11,882 bases of DNA, taken from assembly GCA_002085385.1 (NCBI GenBank), contig NATO01000021.1:1-11882 (forward strand). Reading direction: 5' to 3'. The stretch is from a candidate division Zixibacteria bacterium 4484_93. Its GTDB lineage: Bacteria > UBP14 > UBA6098 > 4484-93. The translations under genes and the position numbers were made by a program. Below the pieces are notes generated by a model. It saw nothing but the letters and a program-made list of their open reading frames with translations. It searched no databases and was not told the origin of the DNA. Numbering within the stretch: the first letter of the stretch is position 1; each line of letters opens with the position of its first letter. This document shows, one piece after another, positions 1-7,800 of this stretch.

Positions 1-26
1 TGACCTGGGAATATAGCAGCCTGCAT
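1..26 (-). CDS. fabD: Start of probable malonyl-CoA:ACP transacylase (partial, 8 codons)
   Basis: Only the first eight codons and two further bases lie in the window. They read M-Q-A-A-I-F-P-G followed by CA- (Gln or His). A hydrophobic strand running into FPGQ a few residues after the start is typical of malonyl-CoA:acyl-carrier-protein transacylase (FabD; the family usually reads FPGQGSQ), which loads malonate onto ACP for fatty-acid synthesis in the cytoplasm. The ATG at 24-26 has a near-perfect Shine-Dalgarno, AAGGAGG, at 32-38 with 5 nt spacing, so a real gene starts here. It follows the Nudix gene by 14 nt and is probably in the same transcript. Related acyltransferase domains share the FPGQ motif, so the name rests on little sequence; that a gene starts here is much surer than its identity. 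Confidence 0.62.
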
Positions 27-31
27 AGGAT

Positions 32-38
32 CCTCCTT
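32..38 (-). promoter_or_regulatory. Shine-Dalgarno site for the gene at the window's left edge
   Basis: On the minus strand this reads AAGGAGG, 5 nt before the ATG at 24-26 when counted from AGGAGG. It is one of the strongest ribosome binding sites in the window and is the main evidence that the truncated ORF at the edge is a real, well-translated gene. Confidence 0.75.
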
Positions 39-40
39 TC

Positions 41-553
41 TCAGTATTTACCCCTCGGTTTTACACCGAGGGATGCCTCGATAAACCGTCTATGCCCCTC
101 AAAGCACACATCCGGAAGAGAATCCTTATCGAAGAACCTCAGTTCCACTGCATCGTCGGAGGGGCTGAGGTTGCTGGATAGAGCTTTAACAAGATATCCG
201 ACTAAGAGGACATTTTTATACTGTGGGCTCGGCTGTGAATATACGCCTATAAGCCTCACAATCTTGCCTTTTATTCCCGTTTCCTCCGCAAGCTCCCGGA
301 GTGCTGCCTCCTCGATAGTTTCATCAATCTCCGCAAACCCTCCCGGGAGCGACCATCCACCTCTGCACGGTTCCACACCTCGTTTCACGAGCAGAATTCT
401 GTTCTTATCATCCAATACGACAGCAGCCGTCGCAGGGATGGGGTTCTCGTACACTATCTGCCCGCAGGATGAGCAGACAAGCCTTTTTCTATCTTCTCTC
501 ATCTTTGAGATAAGTTTCCCTCCACAGTATGCGCAGAATATCTTTTCTCTCAT
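41..553 (-). CDS. Nudix hydrolase with N-terminal zinc ribbon
   Basis: A 170-residue Nudix pyrophosphohydrolase. These enzymes cleave a nucleoside diphosphate linked to another moiety (NADH, ADP-ribose, sugar nucleotides, oxidised NTPs) using divalent metal. The N-terminus carries a zinc ribbon, C7-x2-C10 and C27-x2-C30, followed by the YENPIPA linker seen in NudC-like and related proteins. The Nudix box spans residues 72-94 and matches GX5EX7REUXEEXGU exactly (G72, E78, R86, E87, E90, E91, G93). A short SQPSP stretch (residues 106-110) resembles but does not match the SQPW motif of NADH pyrophosphatase NudC, and the protein is much shorter than E. coli NudC (about 257 residues), so the substrate is left open; ADP-ribose or NADH are candidates. 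The ATG overlaps the stop of the PAP2 gene by 4 bp (ATGA), indicating translational coupling. Its last codons contain an 8-bp inverted repeat. Confidence 0.9.
   Translation of the reverse strand: MREKIFCAYCGGKLISKMREDRKRLVCSSCGQIVYENPIPATAAVVLDDKNRILLVKRGVEPCRGGWSLPGGFAEIDETIEEAALRELAEETGIKGKIVRLIGVYSQPSPQYKNVLLVGYLVKALSSNLSPSDDAVELRFFDKDSLPDVCFEGHRRFIEASLGVKPRGKY
52..72 (-). repeat. 8-bp inverted repeat (hairpin) in the end of the Nudix gene
   Basis: Bases 52-59 (CCCTCGGT) pair perfectly with 65-72 (ACCGAGGG) around a 5-base loop. The repeat covers the last codons of the Nudix gene, a few bases before its stop and about 26 nt upstream of the next start. On the minus strand no T-run follows, so it is not a canonical intrinsic terminator. 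It could slow ribosomes, protect or process mRNA, or tune expression of the downstream fabD-like gene. It could also be chance within the coding sequence. Confidence 0.45.
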
Positions 554-1104
554 TTTGGTCTCATCTTCCCTTCTATTAGTTTGAAAAGCTTTATAAACCC
601 ATAGGCAATGCCTGCTCCTATTGCCCAGCCGAAGAATATATCCGTTGGATAGTGAACGCCGACATACACGCGCGTAAATGAGACGAGTAGAGCTACAAAG
701 ATTAGTATGACGGAGATTGTTTTTCTCTTTAGCACGAACGAGAATGTAGCGATTGCAGAGGAGTTTGTGGCATGCCCCGATGGGAATGAGAACCCCTTTG
801 AGCAGTAGGCAAGAAGATGAACATCGGGTAGTGTTCTGCAGGGGCGGAACCTCGCAAAGAAAGGTTTAAGTAAGCCCGATGACACAAAGTCGGACACAGC
901 AAAGAGTACAAGCAAAAGCAGTGCCCAGGTCAGCCCCTTCTTCGGCTCACTGCGGATGATTAGATACAGCATAAGGACAAGAGGTATGAGCCAGAACAGA
1001 GGGAGGGTCAGTATCGGGCAGATGGTGTCGAGCAGGTCACATTCGAGCGAGCGGTTGACAAGATAGAACAGTTTATGGTCGACCGCCGAAATCCAACCTA
1101 TCAT
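550..1104 (-). CDS. PAP2-family membrane phosphatase (possible undecaprenyl-diphosphatase)
   Basis: A 184-residue integral membrane phosphatase of the PAP2 superfamily, which removes phosphate from lipid (pyro)phosphates such as undecaprenyl diphosphate, phosphatidate or phosphatidylglycerophosphate. All three signature motifs are present: K80-x6-R87-P88, P108-S-G-H111, and R145-x5-H151-x3-D155, with the usual Ser before the motif-3 Arg replaced by Thr144. H111, H151 and D155 are the expected catalytic residues. Hydrophobic helices lie at roughly 28-50, 57-77, 112-124, 128-148 and 156-175. The size suits BcrC/PgpB-type bacterial enzymes, so recycling of the undecaprenyl carrier for cell-wall synthesis is likely but unproven. 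The ATG overlaps the thiD stop by 4 bp, and GGAG sits 5 nt upstream. The gene in turn overlaps the Nudix start by 4 bp. Confidence 0.88.
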   Translation of the reverse strand: MIGWISAVDHKLFYLVNRSLECDLLDTICPILTLPLFWLIPLVLMLYLIIRSEPKKGLTWALLLLVLFAVSDFVSSGLLKPFFARFRPCRTLPDVHLLAYCSKGFSFPSGHATNSSAIATFSFVLKRKTISVILIFVALLVSFTRVYVGVHYPTDIFFGWAIGAGIAYGFIKLFKLIEGKMRPK

Positions 1105-1868
1105 TCTATCTCCAGATAGTCGATTTTTCCCCTGACGATTACTCTTTTGAGCATCTGTTCGAGGTATCCTTTTGCAATTGAGACCGCATCGGGGAGCGTT
1201 CTATCGAGTGCGAGGTTCGCCGCTATCGCCGATGAGATGATACATCCTGTCCCATGGGGTGTTATACCGCTTACCCTCCTGCCAATGAATGTATGCAACT
1301 TCCCCTGATGGAACAGGAACTCTGTCGGGTCGCCCTTTTTGTGCCCGCCGGTCAAAAGGAGAGAAAGCTGTTTGTATTGTTTCAGGAACTCGAATGTTTT
1401 CTCCTCCCATCCTGTTGAGAATGGTATTATCCCTGTTATCCGCTTGAACTCCGGGATATTCGGTGTGATGAGGGAAGCTTCAGGGAAGAGTCTCTCCTTT
1501 ATGATAGGTATCGCTTCTTCTCTGACAAGTGGGGTGCCGTTTTTGGAGAGTATCATCGGGTCGAGCACAGAGATTATCTGCCGCCTGTGTAAAAATTCTG
1601 CTACCACCTCGACATTCTCCGGGGAATACAGCATTCCTATCTTCATCACATCGGGTGTAAGAAGCGATTCTATACCTGATAGTTGCTTGCTCAAATGTCC
1701 GGGAGGAACAGGGAAAATCTCTATTACCCCGTCTTTTCCCTGAGCGGTGAGTGCAGCTGTCGCACAGACAGAAAACAGACCGAAATGGCTGAATACCGCT
1801 CTATCGGCGAGGACGCCCGCACCGGCTGTTGGGTCGAAACCTGCGATTGTCAGGGCAACTGGTTTCAC
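1101..1868 (-). CDS. thiD: Hydroxymethylpyrimidine/phosphomethylpyrimidine kinase
   Basis: A 255-residue ribokinase-fold kinase matching ThiD, which phosphorylates 4-amino-5-hydroxymethyl-2-methylpyrimidine and then its monophosphate to give HMP diphosphate for thiamine synthesis. Visible signatures: the N-terminal AGFDPTAGAGVLAD segment (residues 9-22; family consensus near GxDxxGGAGIxAD), Q43 in the pyrimidine-contacting ALTAQ segment, VLDPMILSKNG (101-111), LITPNIPE (133-140), LLTGGH (171-176), and the anion-hole/catalytic motif HGTGC (205-209). Length is usual for the family. The start is GTG at 1866-1868, chosen because homology begins immediately after it; no clear Shine-Dalgarno is present. 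It stands 32 nt after endonuclease V and has no other thiamine genes nearby, so salvage, or a pyridoxine-type kinase activity seen in some relatives, is possible. Confidence 0.9.
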   Translation of the reverse strand: MKPVALTIAGFDPTAGAGVLADRAVFSHFGLFSVCATAALTAQGKDGVIEIFPVPPGHLSKQLSGIESLLTPDVMKIGMLYSPENVEVVAEFLHRRQIISVLDPMILSKNGTPLVREEAIPIIKERLFPEASLITPNIPEFKRITGIIPFSTGWEEKTFEFLKQYKQLSLLLTGGHKKGDPTEFLFHQGKLHTFIGRRVSGITPHGTGCIISSAIAANLALDRTLPDAVSIAKGYLEQMLKRVIVRGKIDYLEIE

Positions 1869-1900
1869 AATTCAGAAAGATAAGATGAAACGGGAGAAAT

Positions 1901-2578
1901 TCAAGGATTTTGTTCGACCCGGAGCCTGTTGACGAAGAGATGTGCAAGCCGAGTCGGCTCGGGAATGCGATACCTGCCTGTGAAATCGAGTGTCAGACGC
2001 ATCGCATCGGCAATGGTTATGAGGTTTCCCGGCGAGACAAAAACAGGCTTTGTGTTTCTCTTTGTCCGCAGTACAACCCCAACCTGTTTCCGATGATACA
2101 TAAGAGGTGCAAAGTTTCCCTTTTCGTTTCCGGGTTCTTCGTATTTCCCGACGAGCCTCGATTTTGCCACGCCGATGGATGGCATCTCGAGCAGGACACC
2201 GATATGGGCTGCTATCCCCAGAAATCTTGGGTGGGCGATTCCTTGACCATCACAGAAAAGCACATCCGGGCGGTTTTTGACACGCCTTACGAGCTCGAGC
2301 ACAGCAGGTCCCTCTCTGAATGAGAGTAGCCCCGGAACATAAGGGAAATCGGGAGTCCCTGTGAATCCGACCTCTTCGATGACCTTGAAACCTTCCTCTC
2401 CCTTCGCTATTATGACAAGCCCGGCGAAAAATTTCCCCGTTTTCTTTGAATACGACAGGTCGACCCCGCCAACGAGTGATGGAACCCCTTCATACGGGAT
2501 GAGCCTGACCTTCGATGCAAGCTCCTGCTGGATGGACATTGCCTCCTTTATCGTGAGCTTTTCTTTGTTCCATTTCAC
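1901..2578 (-). CDS. nfi: Endonuclease V (deoxyinosine 3'-endonuclease)
   Basis: A 225-residue endonuclease V. The family cuts the second phosphodiester bond 3' of deoxyinosine in deaminated DNA, and some members act on inosine in RNA. The catalytic acids are all present and at positions close to those in the Thermotoga maritima enzyme: D40 in GGVDLSY, E89 in FREGPA and D110 in DGQG, with H213 in PTRLAH. The wedge loop that displaces the damaged base is PYVPG (residues 79-83). The SIGVAKS motif (134-140) and HPRFLG segment (116-121) are also typical. The start is GTG at 2576-2578, overlapping the stop of the DUF82 gene by 4 bp (GTGA) and supported by an AAGGAGG site 8 nt upstream at 2587-2593. 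An alternative downstream start would remove conserved sequence. A cytosolic repair enzyme, probably fully active. Confidence 0.95.
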   Translation of the reverse strand: MKWNKEKLTIKEAMSIQQELASKVRLIPYEGVPSLVGGVDLSYSKKTGKFFAGLVIIAKGEEGFKVIEEVGFTGTPDFPYVPGLLSFREGPAVLELVRRVKNRPDVLFCDGQGIAHPRFLGIAAHIGVLLEMPSIGVAKSRLVGKYEEPGNEKGNFAPLMYHRKQVGVVLRTKRNTKPVFVSPGNLITIADAMRLTLDFTGRYRIPEPTRLAHLFVNRLRVEQNP

Positions 2579-3039
2579 TTCAGAAACCTCCTTAGAGTTT
2601 CACGGGCACGCTTTTCGTGTGTTCCTTGCCAGTAGATTTTTCTGCATATCGGGCAGAAAAAGAAATCCTTGTGCGTTTTGTATGTGTGCGGTGGAACGAG
2701 CTGCCTGACTTTTTCTTTCTCTATCGGGAAAACTGTTGCGTTGCAGCGGGTGCAGCGAGTATAAATAGGTTCTGTTTTTATGCTCAATCTCTCTTTCAAA
2801 AATGCTATCTGCTCGGGCAGTTTCTCGGAGGGGACAAGAACGGCATCTTTTCCTGCAAGTTCATAGCATCTTCGACTGCGTGTCAGAAGCAGCCTTCCCT
2901 GATGAGAGGAGAGGTAAAGCAGCATCGGGAGGTTGTTCGGTATGACGATTGTGTTGTAGCCGAATAGCCTCAACCAGCGTGCAAGTCGGGTGAGTGTTCC
3001 ATCTGTGGCGAACCATACTGTATCTTTTTTAGAATGCAT
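2575..3039 (-). CDS. Mut7-C RNase-domain protein (DUF82) with C-terminal zinc ribbon
   Basis: A 154-residue protein of the Mut7-C/DUF82 family, predicted RNases with a PIN-like fold fused to a small zinc-binding domain. The N-terminal block FATDGTLTRLARWLRLFGYN (residues 10-29) contains the invariant D13 and the LARWLR helix. The LLLTRSRR strand lies at 50-57. The C-terminal half has the zinc ligands C96-x2-C99 and C129-x2-C132 and the family's IYWQGTH signature (135-141). Several acidic positions that I recall as conserved are changed (see findings), so activity is uncertain. The ATG at 3037-3039 lies inside the last codons of the Omp85 gene (11 bp overlap); an in-frame TTG at 3049-3051 would add four residues but has no better ribosome site. 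It overlaps endonuclease V by 4 bp, suggesting a shared role in nucleic-acid handling. Confidence 0.85.
   Translation of the reverse strand: MHSKKDTVWFATDGTLTRLARWLRLFGYNTIVIPNNLPMLLYLSSHQGRLLLTRSRRCYELAGKDAVLVPSEKLPEQIAFLKERLSIKTEPIYTRCTRCNATVFPIEKEKVRQLVPPHTYKTHKDFFFCPICRKIYWQGTHEKRARETLRRFLK
2587..2593 (-). promoter_or_regulatory. Shine-Dalgarno site deciding the GTG start of endonuclease V
   Basis: On the minus strand this reads AAGGAGG, inside the last codons of the DUF82 gene and 8 nt before the GTG at 2576-2578. It settles the non-ATG start and shows that endonuclease V can be initiated independently as well as by coupling. Confidence 0.7.
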
Positions 3040-4849
3040 ATAGCAATCCAAAATGCCACATCCCGTTTGTCCCTGCGTCGAGCCGGGTTAATCTTTCCGC
3101 ATAGTCGAGCCTGACAGGTCCCACGGGTGATAGAAACTGTATTCCCATCCCGGATGAGAAGCGTATGTTCTCTGGCTTGACCGAGCGATAGTTGTCCCAC
3201 AGGTTACCGGCATCGGCAAATATCGTGCCGCCCAGTTTCCAGTATATGGGAAAGCGGAGTTCATAGTTTGCAAGGAATAGCACCTTTCCTCCCGTCGGCA
3301 AGCCGGTCTTATCACGGGGACCCATAGAGAATTCCTCGAACCCTCTGACCGATGAGCCTCCACCCAGCCGAAACCGATTGTGGGGAAGTATATCCTCGCC
3401 GGGTGCAAGGTTCCCAGCATCTGCCAGCCTTAGCCTCGATGCCAGAACGAAGCCCGACTCGATTTCCTGATACCTTGTCCAGAGGAGGTCGAGCTTCGCG
3501 AAGTTGTCATCACCACCAAGAATTCCACCGGCATACTCGATCTTTGCCCTACCGACGGAGCCCTCTGTCGGGTATATCGGGCTATTTCTGCTGTCCCGCT
3601 CGACCAAGAAGGTCACTCTCCGCTGGATGACTATTCCCTCCTCCTGTCTTATTCTCTCGGCAAGCTCCGGGCTCTTCACACCGAATATATCCGCCCGCTC
3701 ATATCCGAACCCGAACCCGAGCCTCGTATATTGGGTGAACCTGTGCGAGATGCTTATCTCTCCGCCGAGTCTCTGTATTCTATACTGACGTGTCTCACGA
3801 TAGTTGCCCGGCTCAAAGTAGAATGTAAGCTCACCGGGTGTTCTGGTCTCCATAACCCATGGCTCGCGATAGGAGATAGTAAAGCGGTTCCTCAGGTTCT
3901 CCCAGGATGTAAAAAGCAGGAACTCATTTGCCGCGGAGAACTTGACGCTCCGCGCCATCTTGAATAGATTTCTGTTGCCCCACTCGACGGAGGCATCGAG
4001 AGAGAGGGAATAACTCGTGTCTGCGATGGCACCGAGACGAAGCCCGAACCAGTTAGGTTTCCTCTCAAAGAGGGTGATGAGAATATCGACTGTGTCCGGC
4101 TCGTCCTCGATATCGACAGCCGTTATCCTCACAGAGTTGAATATGCCGAGCTCATACAGGTTCTGACGACTCTTTTTTATCTTTTTCTGCGAAAAGACAT
4201 CTCCTGTATGAAAGGTGAGTTCCCTTTTCACGATCAGGCTCGAGGAGAAGCGCAAGCCGCTTATCCTTGTTTCCCCAAAATGCACAAGCTTTCCCTTGTC
4301 CACACTGATATTTATCCTGACCCGTTGCTCGGGAAGGGTGTCGACTGTTATCGTTGTCCTTGTGTACGGGTAGCCGATGTCTGCAGAGAAATCCCATATC
4401 CCCTGTTCAATCTCGGATAACCTCTCTGCGTTGAATACCTCACCCCGCTTGAACCCAACAATGGAATGCAGCTTCCCATAAGGGATATAACTGCATCCCT
4501 CGGTTGTGTAGCTGTCGAAGAAGTATTGATTCCCCTCGGTTATCTTCACGATGATGTATGCCCTTCCGAGGGAATCGACGGAGACCTCTGCGGTCGCCTC
4601 GGCGAACAGATACCCTCTCCTTCGATAGAGTGAGCGGATGTTTTTGAGGTCTTTCTTCAGAGTGCTTTGGGAAAATTTGTTCTCTCCTGTGATGAACGGT
4701 ATGGGAGCAGGTTTTGTCTCCATCACGGACCTTACTGTGAACAGGGAAAGTGCGTTGTTCCCGATGATACGGACAGCTTTCACCGTCTGCCCGAATGTGA
4801 GCACGGGCAGAATGAGAACAATTATTGCCGCTTTCTTTAGAATTCCCAT
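3029..4849 (-). CDS. Omp85-family outer-membrane assembly protein, TamA/BamA-like
   Basis: A 606-residue Omp85 protein. Residues 1-20 are a signal peptide (basic KK, hydrophobic IIVLILPVL, cleavage near FGQ). Three POTRA-like repeats follow at about 22-106, 107-186 and 187-262, then a 16-strand-type barrel (about 265-606) with the conserved ERDSRNSPIYPTEGS segment (417-431), the loop-6 motif VRGF (501-504), GPVRLDYA (577-584) and a terminal phenylalanine suited to barrel insertion. Three POTRAs and about 600 residues match TamA (577 in E. coli) better than BamA (five POTRAs, about 800). The gene directly follows, and overlaps by 13 bp, a tamB-like gene, which supports a TamA role: an outer-membrane partner that receives substrates or lipids from the TamB bridge. 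Some lineages have short BamA proteins, so a BamA function cannot be excluded. No clear Shine-Dalgarno; translation is probably coupled to tamB. Confidence 0.88.
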   Translation of the reverse strand: MGILKKAAIIVLILPVLTFGQTVKAVRIIGNNALSLFTVRSVMETKPAPIPFITGENKFSQSTLKKDLKNIRSLYRRRGYLFAEATAEVSVDSLGRAYIIVKITEGNQYFFDSYTTEGCSYIPYGKLHSIVGFKRGEVFNAERLSEIEQGIWDFSADIGYPYTRTTITVDTLPEQRVRINISVDKGKLVHFGETRISGLRFSSSLIVKRELTFHTGDVFSQKKIKKSRQNLYELGIFNSVRITAVDIEDEPDTVDILITLFERKPNWFGLRLGAIADTSYSLSLDASVEWGNRNLFKMARSVKFSAANEFLLFTSWENLRNRFTISYREPWVMETRTPGELTFYFEPGNYRETRQYRIQRLGGEISISHRFTQYTRLGFGFGYERADIFGVKSPELAERIRQEEGIVIQRRVTFLVERDSRNSPIYPTEGSVGRAKIEYAGGILGGDDNFAKLDLLWTRYQEIESGFVLASRLRLADAGNLAPGEDILPHNRFRLGGGSSVRGFEEFSMGPRDKTGLPTGGKVLFLANYELRFPIYWKLGGTIFADAGNLWDNYRSVKPENIRFSSGMGIQFLSPVGPVRLDYAERLTRLDAGTNGMWHFGLLYAF

Positions 4850-7800
4850 AACAGGTTCAAGTTTATATGATAATTCCCTTCGGGGTCTTTCTTGCCGGAG
4901 AAGGTCATTCTTCTGCCGAGCCTGTAGACTATGTCGAACTCCTGCTCCTCACCGAGGTTCAGTTTGCTCTGGTAGCGCAGATACAGCCTGCTCGTTATAT
5001 ATTTCCCGACTGTAAATTCTGCCGAGCCGATATCCAGTATATTATCCGGTGGTGGGGTAATCTCGAATGTTTCCACTCCGAGTGTTTTGCGAGCCATATC
5101 CTCAAACTGCCTCTCGAGAAACGATGATGCAATGCTTTTTGTCCTTTCGCTGATAAGATTATTTGTGCTCGATGTGTCGGCTTCGCCACCTATTGGGCGA
5201 TTCAATGCCAGAAGTGCGATAATATCCTTCTCCTCGGAGTAGGCGGCATCCGATGAGGAAAGTGCGATAGCGGGCGCCTTGAGTGTCCCGGTGACATTCA
5301 CATAGACGGTGACATCCTGCACCTGTGTGGATGCTTTTATATCGAGCTTCGGGTTTATCTCGCTTGTGTTGTCGAATATAAATCTGCCTTCGTCTATCTT
5401 AAATGTGGAGGTATATGCGAAGACATCACCGCTGATTGTTTCTGCCTCACCTGATAGGACTATCCTGCCATCGGCGGTAGAGACGGTTATCTGTCCGGAT
5501 ATCTCGGCATCGATGAGATTCTGAACAAAGACCCAAACATTCCCGGGAGCTGTTACCTCCAGAAGAAGAGAGATGTTTTTCAGCGGTTCCCCTTCTGATG
5601 TTCCCAGTTCCAGCTTCACAATGTTTGCTTCCAAAACATCTATACTACCTGTTATGTCCAGTTGTTTTTTCCCCTTTATTTCGAGGTCTGCATCGGTTCT
5701 AATGTATATACCCTTTTGGGGTAGGTTCACGGGTAGCCCTCTGGCAGATAGCTGAATATCGAGCCCCAGTGATGGGATATCTTTCAGGTCGATATTCCCC
5801 TTACCGACGATGCTTCCTTTTGCGAGCTTCTTGCCTGTGACCAGTTGCTTTACCCTCTGCCAGACAGTCCCCCCGCCGGGAGGCTTTGTCTTTAGTTCCG
5901 CTCTTATAGTGTCTATGAGCATCTCGTTGCCTGAGAACCTCGAATATAGCCTGATATTCTCCAATGGGTCGGGGAGCGAGCGAAGGCACAGTTTTCCATA
6001 GGACAGGGAAGCCTCTCCCGAGAATGTGAGGGAATCCTTTGGCCCCCTGATGCGGAGGTCGGTTAGATAGTCGCCCGAGAGGCTTTTTATCTCGGGGACG
6101 AACTCTCCTAAGAAGCTCATATCGGAGCCGACGGCAGTGAGTCGGATATCCAGTGGATATGAGGACGAGAGCTTGATTCCCCCGCTTACCTCGATATGGG
6201 AGCTGTTTCCGAACAGGTAGCTCCTCTCGAGTATCAGACTGTCCCCGGATGTTGTAAGTTTCACCCGGGCGCTATCCCAGGCTGTTTCCTTGAAAAACAG
6301 GGGAGAGACAGATAGCAGGGCATTCCCGGAGAGGGTTTTCAGGTCGAACTTCCGCATCGTGATATCAAAATTGCCGGAGCAGTTTCCCCTTATGTTTAGC
6401 TCGGGCGAGATGACAGAGACCACGGGGAGTATCTGTATGTTCTCGATGGAGCCTATTATCCTTGCAACGCCGCTTGTGTCCGAGAAGAAGGATAAGTTCA
6501 TCTTGCCTGCTGATGAGACGAAATTTGCATCCTCGAAGAGGATACCACCGTTCTCGATGGAGATAGGCACATCGCCTGCTATCGTTATCTCCTCACCGAA
6601 CATATCGATGGAAAGCCCACGCACAAGGAGCTGTTTTACTGCTCCCTTTGCAAGTTCGACATCCACGACAGCCTGTGAGAACACATCTTTACCGAACAGC
6701 TCGACAGGTTTTATCTCTATCCTGCCAGGGTGAAGCAAGAGCTCGGCGGAGACTGAATCTATGCCCATAGGCAGCCCATTAATGTGCGAGTTGACGCTTA
6801 TTCCCCCTGTCGCTCCGGTTGCCAGTTCCTTAAGCTGAAGATTCGCCACTCCTTTTGTGAGGCAGATTGAGCCCGATTGCAACTCATCTATGAGGAGCCT
6901 GCCTGAGATGGCAGGGCTTTTGGTTTTGCCAGAGATTTTCCCTGAGAAGCTACCTTTGCCCGATACCCCCTTGATGTTGAAACGGGGTAGTATCCCCTCA
7001 AATTCCCCAAAGAATGCTTTGCAATCGAGTGAGATAGTGTCCTTGAACCCTATTCTTCCCGCAAGATAGAGCTTATTCTTGCCGATTTCGAGCCAGGATG
7101 TGCTGTCGAAGGAGATGTCCTCGGCGGTGACATCGAACCTGACCTCCGCCGTATCGAGAGATGTGTTGAGAATCTCGCCAGGAGAAAGTTTAACCTGGAA
7201 GTCGAGATTCATATCCTTCGACTTAAATCCGAACGCATCTAATCTGAGGAACCCCGACAGGTCGGATGAGTTCCCTTTCTTATCATTCTTAGAAAAGATA
7301 CCAAGGTCAAAGTGGCGGAATCTTGCCTCCCCGAAGTAATGAACAGGTTTGTGTGAGAAATCGAAGGTAAGGTTTACCCGCTCCACATGGACGCCGAACT
7401 GCTCTCCTGTGTAATCGGTTATCTCGAGGAGGTTGCGATTAAAGCTGTATGTAAGATTCCCCTTCGCATTCTTGAAATCTATGTTCCAGAACCTGCCATC
7501 GATTGTGTCTATCCGGGCAGCGAGTTTCCGCTTCTCCAGGTGTATCCTTCCCGTTAGTTTTCCACATCCTTTCAGAGCCTCACCGAGCGACAGGAATCTG
7601 TCCAGCTCATCCATATCGAGCCTCTCGGCGGAGAGTTCTATGTCAAACGACACAGGCTTTATCTTCCCGTTCCCACAGAGGGCAATCTGCGTTGTATCCA
7701 GTCTAACCTGCGACTTGAATGTCAGTTTGTTCAGGTCTACAATTGTTGTTTTCAGAGCAAGATGTTCGAGTTTTCCTCTGTCCTCGATAAAGCAAGCTGT

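Noticed and set aside
52..72. Intrinsic transcription terminator after the Nudix gene
   Set aside because: The inverted repeat is real, but it lies within the coding sequence and no T-run follows on the transcribed strand; a new gene with a strong ribosome site starts immediately after.
1869..1900. Promoter or riboswitch (for example TPP) ahead of thiD
   Set aside because: The gap is only 32 nt, too short for a TPP riboswitch, and shows no clear -10/-35 pair or conserved thi-box.
6290..6733. 147-codon open frame on the plus strand inside tamB
   Set aside because: It lies antisense to a clear TamB-like protein, has low-complexity Ser/Pro/Phe-rich content as expected for a shadow frame, and shows no family motif.
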